Positions 9,330 to 19,410 are shown, numbered from the stretch's first letter. The stretch: DNA of 52,191 bases from Lachnospiraceae bacterium (GCA_900766925.1 CAAFXG010000416.1:1-52191); one strand, 5' to 3'. The notes: a model not told the origin generated them from the letters alone. Numbers and translations: made by a program.

Positions 9330-9420
9330 ATAACTATTTCCTCTCATTTACGGCATAATTTAGGTATTTGTTAAATCTTTACATTTATTTATGTATATTT
9401 AACTCTTATATAGACATAAA

Positions 9421-9453
9421 AACATCCAGACAGCATATAACCATCCGGATGTT
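9421..9453 (-). terminator. Hairpin terminator after the EAL gene pair
   Basis: Arms AACATCCAGA (9421-9430) and TCCGGATGTT (9444-9453) pair over 10 bases with one G-U, loop 13. On the minus strand the stem is followed by TTTATG. It begins three bases after the stop of the EAL gene at 9457. Confidence 0.65.
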
Positions 9454-9456
9454 AAT

Positions 9457-11181
9457 TTACCTGTCAAGGTAAAGATCCATGAACTTCTCAAATTCTTCTT
9501 TGGGAACAGGCTTCGAGTAAACATAGCCCTGTATATAGTTCCCACCAAGCGAACGAACTCTGTCAACCTGATTATTTGTTTCAACACCCTCAGCAACGGT
9601 TGCCAAATTCATCATTTTAGCAAGCTGCATAGAAAACTCCAGCACATTTTTATCTGTTCCCGGAATATCATTTTGTATCAGGCTCATATCAAGCTTCATA
9701 ACATCCAAATCAAGACTGCTAAGGGCAATCATCGACGAATATCCTGTTCCAAAATCATCCAGTGCTATAGCAAAACCATTGTCATGAAGCTTTTTAATTG
9801 TATCCTGAATTACATCAGGATTATCGGAATATGATGATTCAGTAATTTCTATTTCAAAAGCAGAATGATTAAGTCCATATCGGTCTACCAGCTTAATAAT
9901 TTTGTCAGCCAGCTCCGGCTCTTCAAAATCTCTTCTTGAAACGTTGACCGAAACTGCTATTTCGGGATAACCCTTCTCCTTCCACTCGACCAATGTCTTA
10001 CAAACCTCTTCCCAGATATAAAAATCAAGCTTTGTTATAAATCCGTTTTGTTCAAATACCGGTATAAATACTCCCGGATTCATAAAGCCAAATTCCGGGT
10101 GAAGCCAACGTACCAATGCTTCTGCTCCAACCAGGTCTCCACTGGCTGCATCAACCTTAGGTTGAAAATACACGGAAAACTCATTACGCTTAAGGGCACC
10201 TCTTGCATCCTCGGTAATCTGTCTGTTGATTAATAAATCCTTTCTGATTTTATCATCATACTCAGCCACACAGTATCCATATTTATTCTTGATGCTGTTG
10301 AGTGCCAGAACAGACCTGTCATACATACCCTGTATATTAAGAGTATCATTTTCTTTTACATGATAAACTCCATGCTTAATCTGAACATTTGGCACAGGAA
10401 AATCAAGACTGCCTGATTCAAGGATTACAGCATTTATCATTGCAAAATCAAAATTACCATCCTTCATCAGAATAGAAAACTTGTCACCCTCTACTCTTCC
10501 TCCAAACAAAAAACCCGGAAAAGTTCTGATTTGGTTTGCCATAATCCTAAGCACCTCATCTCCCTTTTCCATTCCATACTTCTCATTAATTATTTTCAGG
10601 CTCTGAACATCTGATGTCCACAGCATAAGCTTTTCCTCCGGATGGTCCGTAATATACTGTAGTACCTTCTGAAAGAAAAACTCCTTCGAATATAACCCGG
10701 TCAATTTGTCATACTCGAACATACTAAGCATAGCCTGTGATTCAATAAGCTGATTCACACGATCCATCTCGGAAGTTACATCAGCAAAGCCAACCACGGC
10801 ATGATGAAGCTCACCAACACCCTCAAGATTAGATATTTTGAATCGGTAATAGAGCTGTTTTCCATCCCTATCAACTCTGAAATCATAGGAATACGCCCTT
10901 TTGTCCTTAAGCTTGTCCTTGAGGAAATCCGGATTAGCCCTTTTTAACATCTCCTCCTGATCCTGCTTTGAAACTACAGACTTAATATAATCCGTCATTG
11001 CTTCCTCGAAGCTTGGAGAAGTCCTGAAATAATCGCCAAATTTAGCCTCAATAACCTCGCTCATGCGATATGGCTTAATTATGTTAGTATCAAAATCAAC
11101 ATAATACAAGGCCTCGAAATTTTCACTTAATACGCTAAGAAGCGATTCTTCATTAAGTCCTTCTATAAATGTATTCCCCAT
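9457..11181 (-). CDS. Cyclic-di-GMP phosphodiesterase, PAS-like/degenerate GGDEF/EAL
   Basis: A 574-residue cytoplasmic protein without membrane helices. Residues 1-140 look like a PAS-type sensor, 150-310 form a GGDEF domain in which the signature is EGDKF (231-235) and so should not make c-di-GMP, and 325-574 form an EAL domain. The EAL catalytic residues seem intact: GAEALVRW (E354), VNVSRRD, EIEITES, DDFGTGYSS, AEGVE and IQGY. It should hydrolyse c-di-GMP, with the GGDEF domain perhaps acting as a GTP sensor. The start follows AGAGGGGAA. It is the second gene of a tandem pair, 60 bases after its paralogue. Confidence 0.9.
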   Translation of the reverse strand: MGNTFIEGLNEESLLSVLSENFEALYYVDFDTNIIKPYRMSEVIEAKFGDYFRTSPSFEEAMTDYIKSVVSKQDQEEMLKRANPDFLKDKLKDKRAYSYDFRVDRDGKQLYYRFKISNLEGVGELHHAVVGFADVTSEMDRVNQLIESQAMLSMFEYDKLTGLYSKEFFFQKVLQYITDHPEEKLMLWTSDVQSLKIINEKYGMEKGDEVLRIMANQIRTFPGFLFGGRVEGDKFSILMKDGNFDFAMINAVILESGSLDFPVPNVQIKHGVYHVKENDTLNIQGMYDRSVLALNSIKNKYGYCVAEYDDKIRKDLLINRQITEDARGALKRNEFSVYFQPKVDAASGDLVGAEALVRWLHPEFGFMNPGVFIPVFEQNGFITKLDFYIWEEVCKTLVEWKEKGYPEIAVSVNVSRRDFEEPELADKIIKLVDRYGLNHSAFEIEITESSYSDNPDVIQDTIKKLHDNGFAIALDDFGTGYSSMIALSSLDLDVMKLDMSLIQNDIPGTDKNVLEFSMQLAKMMNLATVAEGVETNNQVDRVRSLGGNYIQGYVYSKPVPKEEFEKFMDLYLDR

Positions 11182-11241
11182 AAACTTCCCCTCTTATAAT
11201 TGTCACAAAAAAACTGTACCATCTCAAATGAATATTTCATC

Positions 11242-12924
11242 CTAAACATCCTCAATTAACATTTTTTCAAATTCATCCTTAGGCATAGGCTTTGCATACA
11301 AATATCCCTGAATTGAAGGACATCCGCTCCTCCTTAAAAAGTCAGCCTGGGCTTTATGTTCAACACCCTCTGCAATGACCTTTTTGCCAAGCTCAACTAC
11401 CATGTGAATAACATGTCCCACAATTATCTCGTCATCCTTCTGCTCCCCGCCTATTCCGTCAATAATGCTCTTGTCAAGCTTTATGGTATCTGATGAGATG
11501 TTCTTAAGCATCTTCAAGGACGAAAAACCACTTCCGAAATCATCAACGGCTAAGGATATTCCTAAATCATGCATCTTACCCTCAAAAAGAGAAAGTGCCT
11601 CCATATCCTCTGCCTCATATGATTCAGTTATCTCAATTTCGATGTATGACGGGTCAACGTCATATTGTTTGATTATTTCTTCAATTCTATCTGCAAAATG
11701 CGGATTGCGTAAATGGCGTCTTGAGAAATTAGAAGATATCTTTACAGGTGCTATACCTCTCTTCTCCCATTCCTTGATATCCTGACAAACACGCTCTAAG
11801 ACATAAAAATCAACCTGAGTAATCATGCCATTTTCTTCAAGAATAGGCACAAAATCCCCCGGCATGACCATCTTGCCGTCTCTAATCCATCTCACCAACG
11901 CCTCAGCACCATCTATAGTATATTTTGTTACATCCCTAATAGAAGCCTTAGGCTGGTAATATACAATAAACTCTTCTTTTCTGAGGGCATCAGGAACATT
12001 TCTTTCAAGCTGCTTTACACTAAGCATCCTTATCTTCATATTCTCTTCATACAATACAACATCAGTTCCGCAGCTTTTCCTTGCACAATTAAGTGCAATT
12101 GAACTGTTATTCATTGCATCAGAAATAGTCTCACCAGGTTGCATAAAGCAGAACCCTATCCTGGATTCCACCTTGACAGTGACAACCTTACCGTCATTCA
12201 AATCTAAATCTATACATATGTCTTTCAGGAACTCAATAAAATCTGTCTGCAACGACTTCTTACTGAATACTGCAAAATTATCACCACCGAGTCTTGCAAT
12301 ACATCCTGCATCACCCAGGAAAAGCTCTATTTTCCTGGCAAACTTAATCAAAACCTGATTACCTACACGTGAGCCATAGTTGCCGTTAAACAGCTTCATG
12401 CTCTTGATATTAATGAAGCTGGTACAATAATCTGTAAACACCCCTGCCTCAAGCTTGCTTTCCATAAAGCGTGTCAGCTGTGTTTCATTTGCAACTCCGG
12501 TAAGCGAATCATGAAATACATGTCTGTTCAGATACTTCATCGCCTTTGCTCTTCCGTATATCAGATAAATTGTCTTGGAAATTACATAAAAATCGTTCTC
12601 CAAATCAGTATTCCACTCTTCTCCGGCATGTACTGCCGCAATATTCTTTATGTATCCTCCACTCCCGACATTGAAAATGATTTCCTTCGTTTCTCCCAAT
12701 TCACCATAGCGATATTCATGCAAAACATCTTCTAAATCAAGCACCTTGGGTCTGCTAATATTAGATGGTGAAACCAGAATAGTCTTAAAAAAACATAAAC
12801 CGCTTGCATTAACCAGTTTAGGAACATACAACGAAAGGTATTCATTAACCTTATTCAATTCAAATTCATCATTCGGCAGATTTCTTATGAATTCTCCAAA
12901 CAACTCACTAGTAAGACTACTCAT
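11242..12924 (-). CDS. Cyclic-di-GMP phosphodiesterase, degenerate GGDEF/EAL
   Basis: A 560-residue soluble protein. Residues 1-130 match no domain I can name; 135-300 form a GGDEF domain with the altered signature GGDNF (213-217), and 305-560 form an EAL domain with an apparently complete active site (GAEALVRW with E341, NFSRRH, EIEITES, DDFGSGFSS, AEGVE, IQGY). It is probably a phosphodiesterase. The ATG at 12924 has GAGGAG nine bases upstream. It is transcribed just ahead of the related gene at 9457-11181; the two differ in their N-terminal domains, so they may answer different signals. Confidence 0.9.
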   Translation of the reverse strand: MSSLTSELFGEFIRNLPNDEFELNKVNEYLSLYVPKLVNASGLCFFKTILVSPSNISRPKVLDLEDVLHEYRYGELGETKEIIFNVGSGGYIKNIAAVHAGEEWNTDLENDFYVISKTIYLIYGRAKAMKYLNRHVFHDSLTGVANETQLTRFMESKLEAGVFTDYCTSFINIKSMKLFNGNYGSRVGNQVLIKFARKIELFLGDAGCIARLGGDNFAVFSKKSLQTDFIEFLKDICIDLDLNDGKVVTVKVESRIGFCFMQPGETISDAMNNSSIALNCARKSCGTDVVLYEENMKIRMLSVKQLERNVPDALRKEEFIVYYQPKASIRDVTKYTIDGAEALVRWIRDGKMVMPGDFVPILEENGMITQVDFYVLERVCQDIKEWEKRGIAPVKISSNFSRRHLRNPHFADRIEEIIKQYDVDPSYIEIEITESYEAEDMEALSLFEGKMHDLGISLAVDDFGSGFSSLKMLKNISSDTIKLDKSIIDGIGGEQKDDEIIVGHVIHMVVELGKKVIAEGVEHKAQADFLRRSGCPSIQGYLYAKPMPKDEFEKMLIEDV

Positions 12925-13129
12925 ACAAATAACTCCTCTTCCCCATATCCCCAGTTCCTAAAGTAATATTCGTAATAATACTCACTTTTACAGTTAAATT
13001 AATAAAATTTTTGGTAAAAATACCTAAATAAATAATAACACAAATACATAAATGTAGCAACAAAATAAAATCGTTGTATTTCAACACCCACATGATTACA
13101 GAAAATCCAACCTGAAATAAAGACTGGTT

Positions 13130-13630
13130 CTAGCCTACAATGGTACCTATGAGACCATAAGAAACAATATCCATAATTATTGCTGCCAAAAGAATTCCGA
13201 TAAATATTGCAATTGATGCCTTTTTGATATCAATTTCAAGCAGAGATGCTATTAATGAGCCGGTCCACGCTCCCGTTCCCGGTAATGGTATACCTACAAA
13301 TAACAGAAGAAACAGAAACTCTCCCTTTTCCACGCCTTCAGATTTCCTTGCGGCTCTGTCTTCCAGTTTTTCAACAATCTTGGTAAGTATTCCATGTTTT
13401 TTCATAAATTCAAATATTTTCTTGATAAAAAGCAAAATAAAAGGAATAGGAATTATATTTGCAATTATGCATAATATGTTTGCTTTTAACAAAGGTATCT
13501 TAAGCAGTGACGCAACAAGCAGTCCCCCTCTAAGCTCTATAAGGGGCAGCATGGACACCAGAAATACAAATACCTCCTTTGACATAAAGCTACCTAATGA
13601 ATTTTGATACCACTCAACCAGGCTCTCCAT
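13130..13630 (-). CDS. COG2426-type small membrane protein
   Basis: A 166-residue membrane protein with about four or five hydrophobic helices and the family motifs PLIELRGGLLVA near the N-terminus and GIPLPGTGAWTGSLIA in the second half. The family is annotated as putative small multidrug export proteins, but its true function is not settled. The ATG at 13630 follows GGAGG by nine bases; an in-frame upstream start at 13663 would add 11 residues without a site. It lies downstream of DUF1846 on the same strand. Confidence 0.8.
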   Translation of the reverse strand: MESLVEWYQNSLGSFMSKEVFVFLVSMLPLIELRGGLLVASLLKIPLLKANILCIIANIIPIPFILLFIKKIFEFMKKHGILTKIVEKLEDRAARKSEGVEKGEFLFLLLFVGIPLPGTGAWTGSLIASLLEIDIKKASIAIFIGILLAAIIMDIVSYGLIGTIVG

Positions 13631-13692
13631 AAAATTTGTCCTCCAAATAATACATTTTTTCAAAATATATAATACAAATATATCTTTATTAA

Positions 13693-15180
13693 CTAATTAT
13701 TATGATACATCCTGTCTTCCTGCTCATATTTTGCTTCGCTTGTAAGCATTATTCCCAGTCTGCTGAATATATTTTCATCCACTGATGAGAGTAAAACAGT
13801 AGAATGAGCCTCACAGCCTCTTAATTTTGGAAGCTGATCCATAGCCAGACTTGCAAGCTGACTGTTTGCCGCACTTGACGACAATGCAATTAATATTTCA
13901 TCTGTATGAAGTCTCGGATTTCTGCTTCCAAGATAGTCAGTCTTCAGACACTGTATTGGTTCTATTGCACCCGGTGCAACCAGCTTAATATCATCATCAA
14001 TATCAGCTAATACCTTAAGGGCATTTAAAAGTGCCGCACATGAAGCACCGAGCAGATTGCTGGTCTTACCTGTAACAATTCTTCCGTCAGGAAGCTCGAT
14101 TGCAGTAGCCGGACCACCTGTCGCAGCCTCCTTTTCAAGAGCTGCATCAACAACCCTGCGATAACCTGTATCAACTCCTGCCTGCTTCATTAAAAGCTCA
14201 AGCTTGTAAAGATCATCCTTAGATTCTCCGTTACGTTTTTTCTCACACAGGCACTTATAGTATCTTCTGATAATTTCATGTTTGGAAGCATTACAGCAAA
14301 CCTCATCATCCACAATACAGTTACCCGCCATATTAACGCCCATATCCGTAGGTGACTTGTACGGGCTCTTACCTGAAATAAGCTCAAACATTGCAGAAAC
14401 AACAGGAAAAATTTCTATGTCTCTGTTGTAATTTACAGTAGTCTTACCATATGCTTCAAGATGGAAGGGATCTATCATATTCAGATCATTAAGATCTGCT
14501 GTCGCGGCCTCATAGGCAAGATTTACAGGATGCTTAAGTGGAATATTCCAAATAGGGAAGGTCTCAAATTTGGCATATCCTGCTTCGATTCCTCTCTTAT
14601 GCTCATGATATAGCTGCGAAAGACATGTAGCCATCTTTCCACTTCCCGGTCCCGGTGCAGTGATTACAACCAAAGGCCTTGTTGTCTCTATATAATCATT
14701 CTTACCATATCCTTCTTCGCTTACAATCCTCGCAACATCACTTGGATATCCCAGAATCTTATAATGACGGTATGACTTAATTCCAAGCTCTGCAAGACGC
14801 TGTTGAAATCTTTCTGCTGCCGGCTGTCCGCAAAACTTGGTTATGCAGACACTTCCAACGTATAAGCCTACACCCAGAAATGCATCTATCAGTCTAAGCA
14901 CATCCATATCATAAGTTATTCCATAATCGCCACGTATTTTGTTTTCTTCAATATCCTCAGCACTGATAACAATTACTATTTCTGCCTGATCCTTAAGCTG
15001 AAGAAGCATCTGAAGCTTCGAGTCCGGTCTGAACCCCGGCAGAACTCTCGATGCATGATAATCATCAAAGAGCTTACCACCAAACTCAAGATACAATTTA
15101 TTACCAAATTGTGCTATACGTTCACGAATATGCTCCGACTGCATTTTCAGATATTTGTCATTATCAAATCCTATCTTCAA
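13693..15180 (-). CDS. DUF1846 family protein
   Basis: A 495-residue cytoplasmic protein that matches the DUF1846 family over its whole length, starting with the family N-terminus MKIGFDNDKYLKMQSEHI. A glycine-rich P-loop-like segment, ITAPGPGSGKMATCLSQ, lies near residue 175, which suggests nucleotide binding, but no function is established. The start is a TTG at 15180, eight bases after GGAGG. The family is widespread in anaerobic Firmicutes. The neighbours give no pathway. Confidence 0.88.
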   Translation of the reverse strand: MKIGFDNDKYLKMQSEHIRERIAQFGNKLYLEFGGKLFDDYHASRVLPGFRPDSKLQMLLQLKDQAEIVIVISAEDIEENKIRGDYGITYDMDVLRLIDAFLGVGLYVGSVCITKFCGQPAAERFQQRLAELGIKSYRHYKILGYPSDVARIVSEEGYGKNDYIETTRPLVVITAPGPGSGKMATCLSQLYHEHKRGIEAGYAKFETFPIWNIPLKHPVNLAYEAATADLNDLNMIDPFHLEAYGKTTVNYNRDIEIFPVVSAMFELISGKSPYKSPTDMGVNMAGNCIVDDEVCCNASKHEIIRRYYKCLCEKKRNGESKDDLYKLELLMKQAGVDTGYRRVVDAALEKEAATGGPATAIELPDGRIVTGKTSNLLGASCAALLNALKVLADIDDDIKLVAPGAIEPIQCLKTDYLGSRNPRLHTDEILIALSSSAANSQLASLAMDQLPKLRGCEAHSTVLLSSVDENIFSRLGIMLTSEAKYEQEDRMYHNN

Positions 15181-15292
15181 AATCTTTTCCTCCGTCTATG
15201 TAAAAAATGTTCCATCCGTTTTGAATTAATCTAAACTATTATATCACTTATTTTTATAAATATCTTCATTAATTTTTGAAAGTTAATTATAC

Positions 15293-15934
15293 CTATGCAT
15301 ATTTTAATATATCCATTGGATTTTCTGCAATATATTTTGCACCTGCTTTTTTAAATTCCTCAAAATTTCCATAGCCAAACAGCACTGCAAGGCAATCTAT
15401 ATTATTTTCTCCCGCTCCGAAAATATCATGCTCCCTGTCACCTATCATAAGAACCTTTCTGGTGTCTGTTATCCTTAAATTTTCAAGTGCATATCTTATA
15501 ATATCAGCCTTTTTACCTCTGCTTCCATCCATGGTTGCCCCGGCTACAAAGTCAAAATATTTGTATAAGTCAAAATGCTTTAATATCCTTACAGAAAATT
15601 CCTCCGGTTTAGATGTTGCAACAGCAAGCGTCCTGCCACTATTTTTAAGTACTTCCAATAGTCCCGGTATATCCGGATATACCTTATTTTCGAACAGCCC
15701 CTTCTCACTAAAATATTCTCTGTAATATTTCACGCCAAGTGCAGCCTTTTCCTCAGAAAAGCCATAAAACATCTTAAATGAATCCTGTAATGGCGGACCT
15801 ATGAATTTATATAAGGATGTCCGGTCCGGCTCATCAATTCCTAATTTATTAAGTGCATATATTACAGAATTGGTAATTCCCTCTCCCGGGTCTGTTAAGG
15901 TTCCGTCTAAATCAAAAAATATATAGTCATACAT
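15293..15934 (-). CDS. HAD hydrolase, phosphoglycolate phosphatase-like
   Basis: A 213-residue HAD subfamily IA phosphatase. Motif I is FFDLDGTLTDPGEGITNS, motif II lies in LAVATSKPEEFS, and motif IV is VLMIGDREHDIFGA, with a helical cap between motifs I and II. Substrate is unknown; relatives act on phosphoglycolate or nucleotides. The ATG at 15934 has GGAGG and lies one base after the stop of the CobW-type gene, so the two are translationally coupled. The in-frame extension upstream lies inside that gene and is not believed. Confidence 0.87.
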   Translation of the reverse strand: MYDYIFFDLDGTLTDPGEGITNSVIYALNKLGIDEPDRTSLYKFIGPPLQDSFKMFYGFSEEKAALGVKYYREYFSEKGLFENKVYPDIPGLLEVLKNSGRTLAVATSKPEEFSVRILKHFDLYKYFDFVAGATMDGSRGKKADIIRYALENLRITDTRKVLMIGDREHDIFGAGENNIDCLAVLFGYGNFEEFKKAGAKYIAENPMDILKYA

Positions 15935-15935
15935 A

Positions 15936-16868
15936 TTATTTCCTCCAATGCTCAGAAATCTTATCCTCTTCCAGATTTTCACCAATTACTATCAATATTT
16001 CCTGTCCTTTTGCTATGGGCTTAACCATGATGTTATTTCTTGTGGCGTTCACCTCCAGCCACTCATCATGTCCTATCGAAACAAAGCCCTTTATACGAAA
16101 TATATTTCCACAGCTGCTATCCTCAATCAATCTGCTGACCTTAGACCTAAGCTCCTCTTCATTCATTTTCAAATTCATAAAATACAAGGTCTGATAATCG
16201 CCATACTCACCAAATGCTTTAACGTAATCCTCTGCCACATAACCACAATTAAGAAAGCTCTCAAAATCCTCACAGGTAAAGGTATCCCAATCTCTGCATA
16301 CGATTTCCTTTTCAAATTTTCGTGTGCACTTCACACCTTCCATCGCCTTGTTAAGATGTGCAATAGTGTCATTTATCTCTTTTTTCGAAGCATTCTTGTA
16401 TTTGCTTAAAATAATTTTACCTGCATCTGCAATCTGTGAAGCAAGAATAAACTCAGACCGTGCAGACAAATTGTTTTCTAATTTTGCATCAACTATTGCA
16501 ATCACATTTCCAATCTCATACCATCTGCAAAGCGGTTCCTCATACAGGGCATCAAAAAATTCATCCACATCAAATATTCCCGATGGTTCAACTATCACCC
16601 TGTCATATCCTTCCATGCCCATGGCAATCAGCTTTGTTTTAAAACGTCTCCTGTGGCAATCTGCGTCACAGCCTCCTGCAACCATTTCCATGTGGCAATT
16701 ATCACCCATCAGCTCCTGGAGCAGCATCATATCCACATTGACTGCACCATAATCATTTTCAAGTATTCCAATCCTTTTGCCACTGTCTATAAGATATTTC
16801 GCATATTTTTTGATGAATGTAGTTTTGCCCGAACCGAGAAACCCGGTTATTAAATCTATTTTTATCAC
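15936..16868 (-). CDS. CobW/P47K-type GTP-binding protein
   Basis: A 310-residue G3E-family GTPase. The Walker A motif is GFLGSGKTT at about residues 9-17. A cysteine motif GGCDADC stands where CobW/ZNG1 proteins carry their CxCC metal-binding site, and a guanine-specificity KYKN/SKYK segment lies later. Family members deliver metals such as zinc or cobalt to enzymes. The start is most probably the GTG at 16868, eight bases after GGAGG; the ATG at 16883 overlaps that site. It lies in a run dus-CobW-HAD with short gaps. Confidence 0.85.
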   Translation of the reverse strand: MIKIDLITGFLGSGKTTFIKKYAKYLIDSGKRIGILENDYGAVNVDMMLLQELMGDNCHMEMVAGGCDADCHRRRFKTKLIAMGMEGYDRVIVEPSGIFDVDEFFDALYEEPLCRWYEIGNVIAIVDAKLENNLSARSEFILASQIADAGKIILSKYKNASKKEINDTIAHLNKAMEGVKCTRKFEKEIVCRDWDTFTCEDFESFLNCGYVAEDYVKAFGEYGDYQTLYFMNLKMNEEELRSKVSRLIEDSSCGNIFRIKGFVSIGHDEWLEVNATRNNIMVKPIAKGQEILIVIGENLEEDKISEHWRK

Positions 16869-16901
16869 CAGCAATACCTCCATGCACTACCTGTATATCT
16901 A

Positions 16902-17825
16902 CTACAGTATTTGATTTAGATAAATTTCGTATTCAGAATAATGCTTTGACTTTAGTAGCTTCTTTATCTCCCTATTGTTCTCCGGAAACAATCTGCTCCA
17001 ATATGTCCACAGCTCCTTCATTCTATAAAGCACATTGATATCGGGAGACATAATCTTCTGATATTCATGATATATTTCATCATGAAATTGTCTAAAGCAT
17101 TTAGTATCCGAAAATTTACATTCCTTTATATTATCAAGCTGCTCAGGTAGTTCAGGATTATACAGCAGTCCCCGTCCAAGCATAATGTTTTCACATTTTT
17201 CTAACCGTTTTACATCACACACCGAAAACAAATCTCCATTATATACAACTGGATTTTTGCTGTGTTCCATAGCATAATAGAAATAACTCATTCTTGGCTT
17301 TTCTTTGTAATAATCCTCCCTTATTCTCGGATGCACAATAAGCTCATAAACAGGGAATTTATTGTATATATCAACCAAGTCGTACCACTCCTCCGGATTA
17401 TATCTGCCAATTCTGGTTTTGATTGATATTTTTATATTGTTGTTTGTGGCATAGTCATATATCCTCTCAAGAAATGCCTCAAGCTCATCCGTCTCACTAA
17501 GGAAGCCCGCACCCTTTCCCTTGGCGCAAACTGTTCCCGAAGGGCAGCCAAGATTAAGATTAATCTCCCTATATCCCATCTCCGACAAAACCTTAGCCGC
17601 ATCAATAAAATGATGCGGCTTGCATGTTAATATCTGGGGAACAAGATGCTTAACCCTGTTATTGTCAGGAAGATTGTCTCTTTTTTCCTTGGGGTTCATG
17701 GCACAATTGTCAGCAGGAGAAATAAATGGCGCAAAATACTTATCGATACCACCATAATATTTATCGTATGCATTCCTAAAAATATATCCTGTTATGCCTT
17801 CCATCGGTGCAAAATAAATCTTCAT
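16902..17825 (-). CDS. tRNA-dihydrouridine synthase
   Basis: A 307-residue FMN-dependent TIM barrel that reduces uridines in tRNA. It starts with MKIYFAPMEGITG, and the catalytic cysteine lies in NLGCPSGTVCAKGKGAGF near residue 101. HPRIREDYY and NGDLFS are the usual flavin/tRNA-binding segments. It is more divergent than DusB, so the exact class (DusA/B/C-like) is not given. It starts 15 bases after the GH-A-like gene and precedes the CobW gene by 33 bases. Confidence 0.9.
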   Translation of the reverse strand: MKIYFAPMEGITGYIFRNAYDKYYGGIDKYFAPFISPADNCAMNPKEKRDNLPDNNRVKHLVPQILTCKPHHFIDAAKVLSEMGYREINLNLGCPSGTVCAKGKGAGFLSETDELEAFLERIYDYATNNNIKISIKTRIGRYNPEEWYDLVDIYNKFPVYELIVHPRIREDYYKEKPRMSYFYYAMEHSKNPVVYNGDLFSVCDVKRLEKCENIMLGRGLLYNPELPEQLDNIKECKFSDTKCFRQFHDEIYHEYQKIMSPDINVLYRMKELWTYWSRLFPENNREIKKLLKSKHYSEYEIYLNQIL

Positions 17826-17840
17826 AATTACATCCTGTTT

Positions 17841-19283
17841 TTAGTCTACATCCTGAACTGACTCGTACCTAATACGAAGCTCAGGAAGCTTAGACATCGT
17901 TGTATAATAATTTATTGTCCAGTCATCCCCCTGTGCAGGGTCATTTTCACCTGATGCAGGTGGTGCAAAAATCTTAAGTGTTATAATTTCTCCATCCTGA
18001 ATATCAGACTCAAAAAACGCAGGCATCAAATCCACTGTTTTGGTATCCGGTGCCTTATAAAACCAACGTCCGTTAATCTCCATCATCAGATTTAAATCTT
18101 CCTCAAAGGTTATCTCACAAAATTCAGGATTTCTTTCAAATTTTATAGGAAGCTCTATTCCATCCGCATCCTCAGCACCTCCCCATCTTAAGGTGACAGG
18201 TAAAGCTGCCTTCTCACCGGTTGTAATTCTTGGCATGAAATATTCATCCTTTAAAATTTCCCTGTAATCCTTTAAAACAGGTTGCGGAATACCTACTGCC
18301 TTGTTGTTAGGATCCTCTATTTCAAGGCCAAGCCTTCCCCTGTCTCTAAACTGATACATTGAAAATCCATCAAACCAGTCGCCATCCTCTGTCTTAAGCT
18401 TATCTACAAATCTCTTTATTGACTCTCCCTGTCTTTTCGGTCCTGTAACATCCCCGTCTGTATTAAACTCAGAAATAACCATCGGCTTACAGATACCGTT
18501 ATTGACAGCAGTTGCCCTGTCAGAGGTTTTCTTCATATCACATATAAACTTCTCTACAGGTGTAACCGTATAGCTTGTTCCACCCTTCTCACATACGTCA
18601 AACGGCCAACCATAATGCAGAGCAAGATAGCAATCCTCAGACCAGATATCAGCCACCTCAAGCGGAGCCCTAAACTCCTCCTCATAAGAAAGCTTTGGTG
18701 TCTCTGAAGCTGCATCTATACTAGGTCCGCAGAATATTATTTTGATGTGAGGTGCTTCCTCTTTAACAATACGTGCAAATCTGACAAAAAAGTCTCCCAC
18801 CTCTTTGTATGAAAATCTCTGATTATGTGTAAACCAATTACCGCCACACTCATGATTAATACGAAGTCTCATACGGCCAAAAGACTTTAAATCCCTTGCA
18901 ATCTGCCTTAAATATTCATCCTCAAGAGAGCAGTCAATGGTGAGGGTCAGAGTAACATCCTGCCCATGTCTGCGAATATCTCTCATCTGTTCAAAGGGTT
19001 GTCCCTTGGTATCACCATCAATACCGCCCCTGTATGGAAAATAATCATCATAAGGATAATCCCACTGGAAGGTTATGTCCATATCCTTACAGGCCTCGCT
19101 GATACGCTGTGGCCATTCCTTATCCTTTGGATAATAAGTATACATAATTCCTATATTACGGTGTGGTCTTCCAAGTGTATTTAAAATATAATCCTGATTA
19201 ACATATTCCGCACGCTCACTTCCGTCACCAAGGTCAATTCCACATTTAGCCGGTCCAAGCTTAATCATATTAATGTCGCTCAT
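17841..19283 (-). CDS. Unclassified clan GH-A-like glycoside hydrolase
   Basis: A 480-residue protein with no signal peptide, probably cytoplasmic. Residues about 40-340 look like a (beta/alpha)8 barrel. RLRINHECGGNWF (140-151) resembles the acid/base segment of GH26-like enzymes, with E145 as candidate acid, and MVISEFNTDGD offers E272 as candidate nucleophile. Residues about 345-480 seem to form a beta-rich domain. I cannot assign a family or substrate. The ATG at 19283 follows GGAGG by eight bases. It is next to dus and not in the main polysaccharide locus. Confidence is high for the gene, low for the reaction. Confidence 0.6.
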   Translation of the reverse strand: MSDINMIKLGPAKCGIDLGDGSERAEYVNQDYILNTLGRPHRNIGIMYTYYPKDKEWPQRISEACKDMDITFQWDYPYDDYFPYRGGIDGDTKGQPFEQMRDIRRHGQDVTLTLTIDCSLEDEYLRQIARDLKSFGRMRLRINHECGGNWFTHNQRFSYKEVGDFFVRFARIVKEEAPHIKIIFCGPSIDAASETPKLSYEEEFRAPLEVADIWSEDCYLALHYGWPFDVCEKGGTSYTVTPVEKFICDMKKTSDRATAVNNGICKPMVISEFNTDGDVTGPKRQGESIKRFVDKLKTEDGDWFDGFSMYQFRDRGRLGLEIEDPNNKAVGIPQPVLKDYREILKDEYFMPRITTGEKAALPVTLRWGGAEDADGIELPIKFERNPEFCEITFEEDLNLMMEINGRWFYKAPDTKTVDLMPAFFESDIQDGEIITLKIFAPPASGENDPAQGDDWTINYYTTMSKLPELRIRYESVQDVD

Positions 19284-19410
19284 TGTGTTTTCCTCCGTAT
19301 CATCAAAAATACAATTATCAATGCCGATTTTATCATACGGAAAATAAGATTAATACCCAACTTTTTCTTGCTAATACTTTTAAAATCTATAAAAATATAT
19401 GTTATATTTC

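Noticed and set aside
9330..9420. Possible cobalamin riboswitch ahead of cobI
   Set aside because: The gap is too short and lacks the B12-box-like core; only AT-rich sequence is visible.
13224..13607. 127-codon plus-strand ORF opposite the COG2426 gene
   Set aside because: It is a mirror frame of a well-supported membrane protein gene, with no ribosome binding site and serine/proline-rich low-quality sequence.
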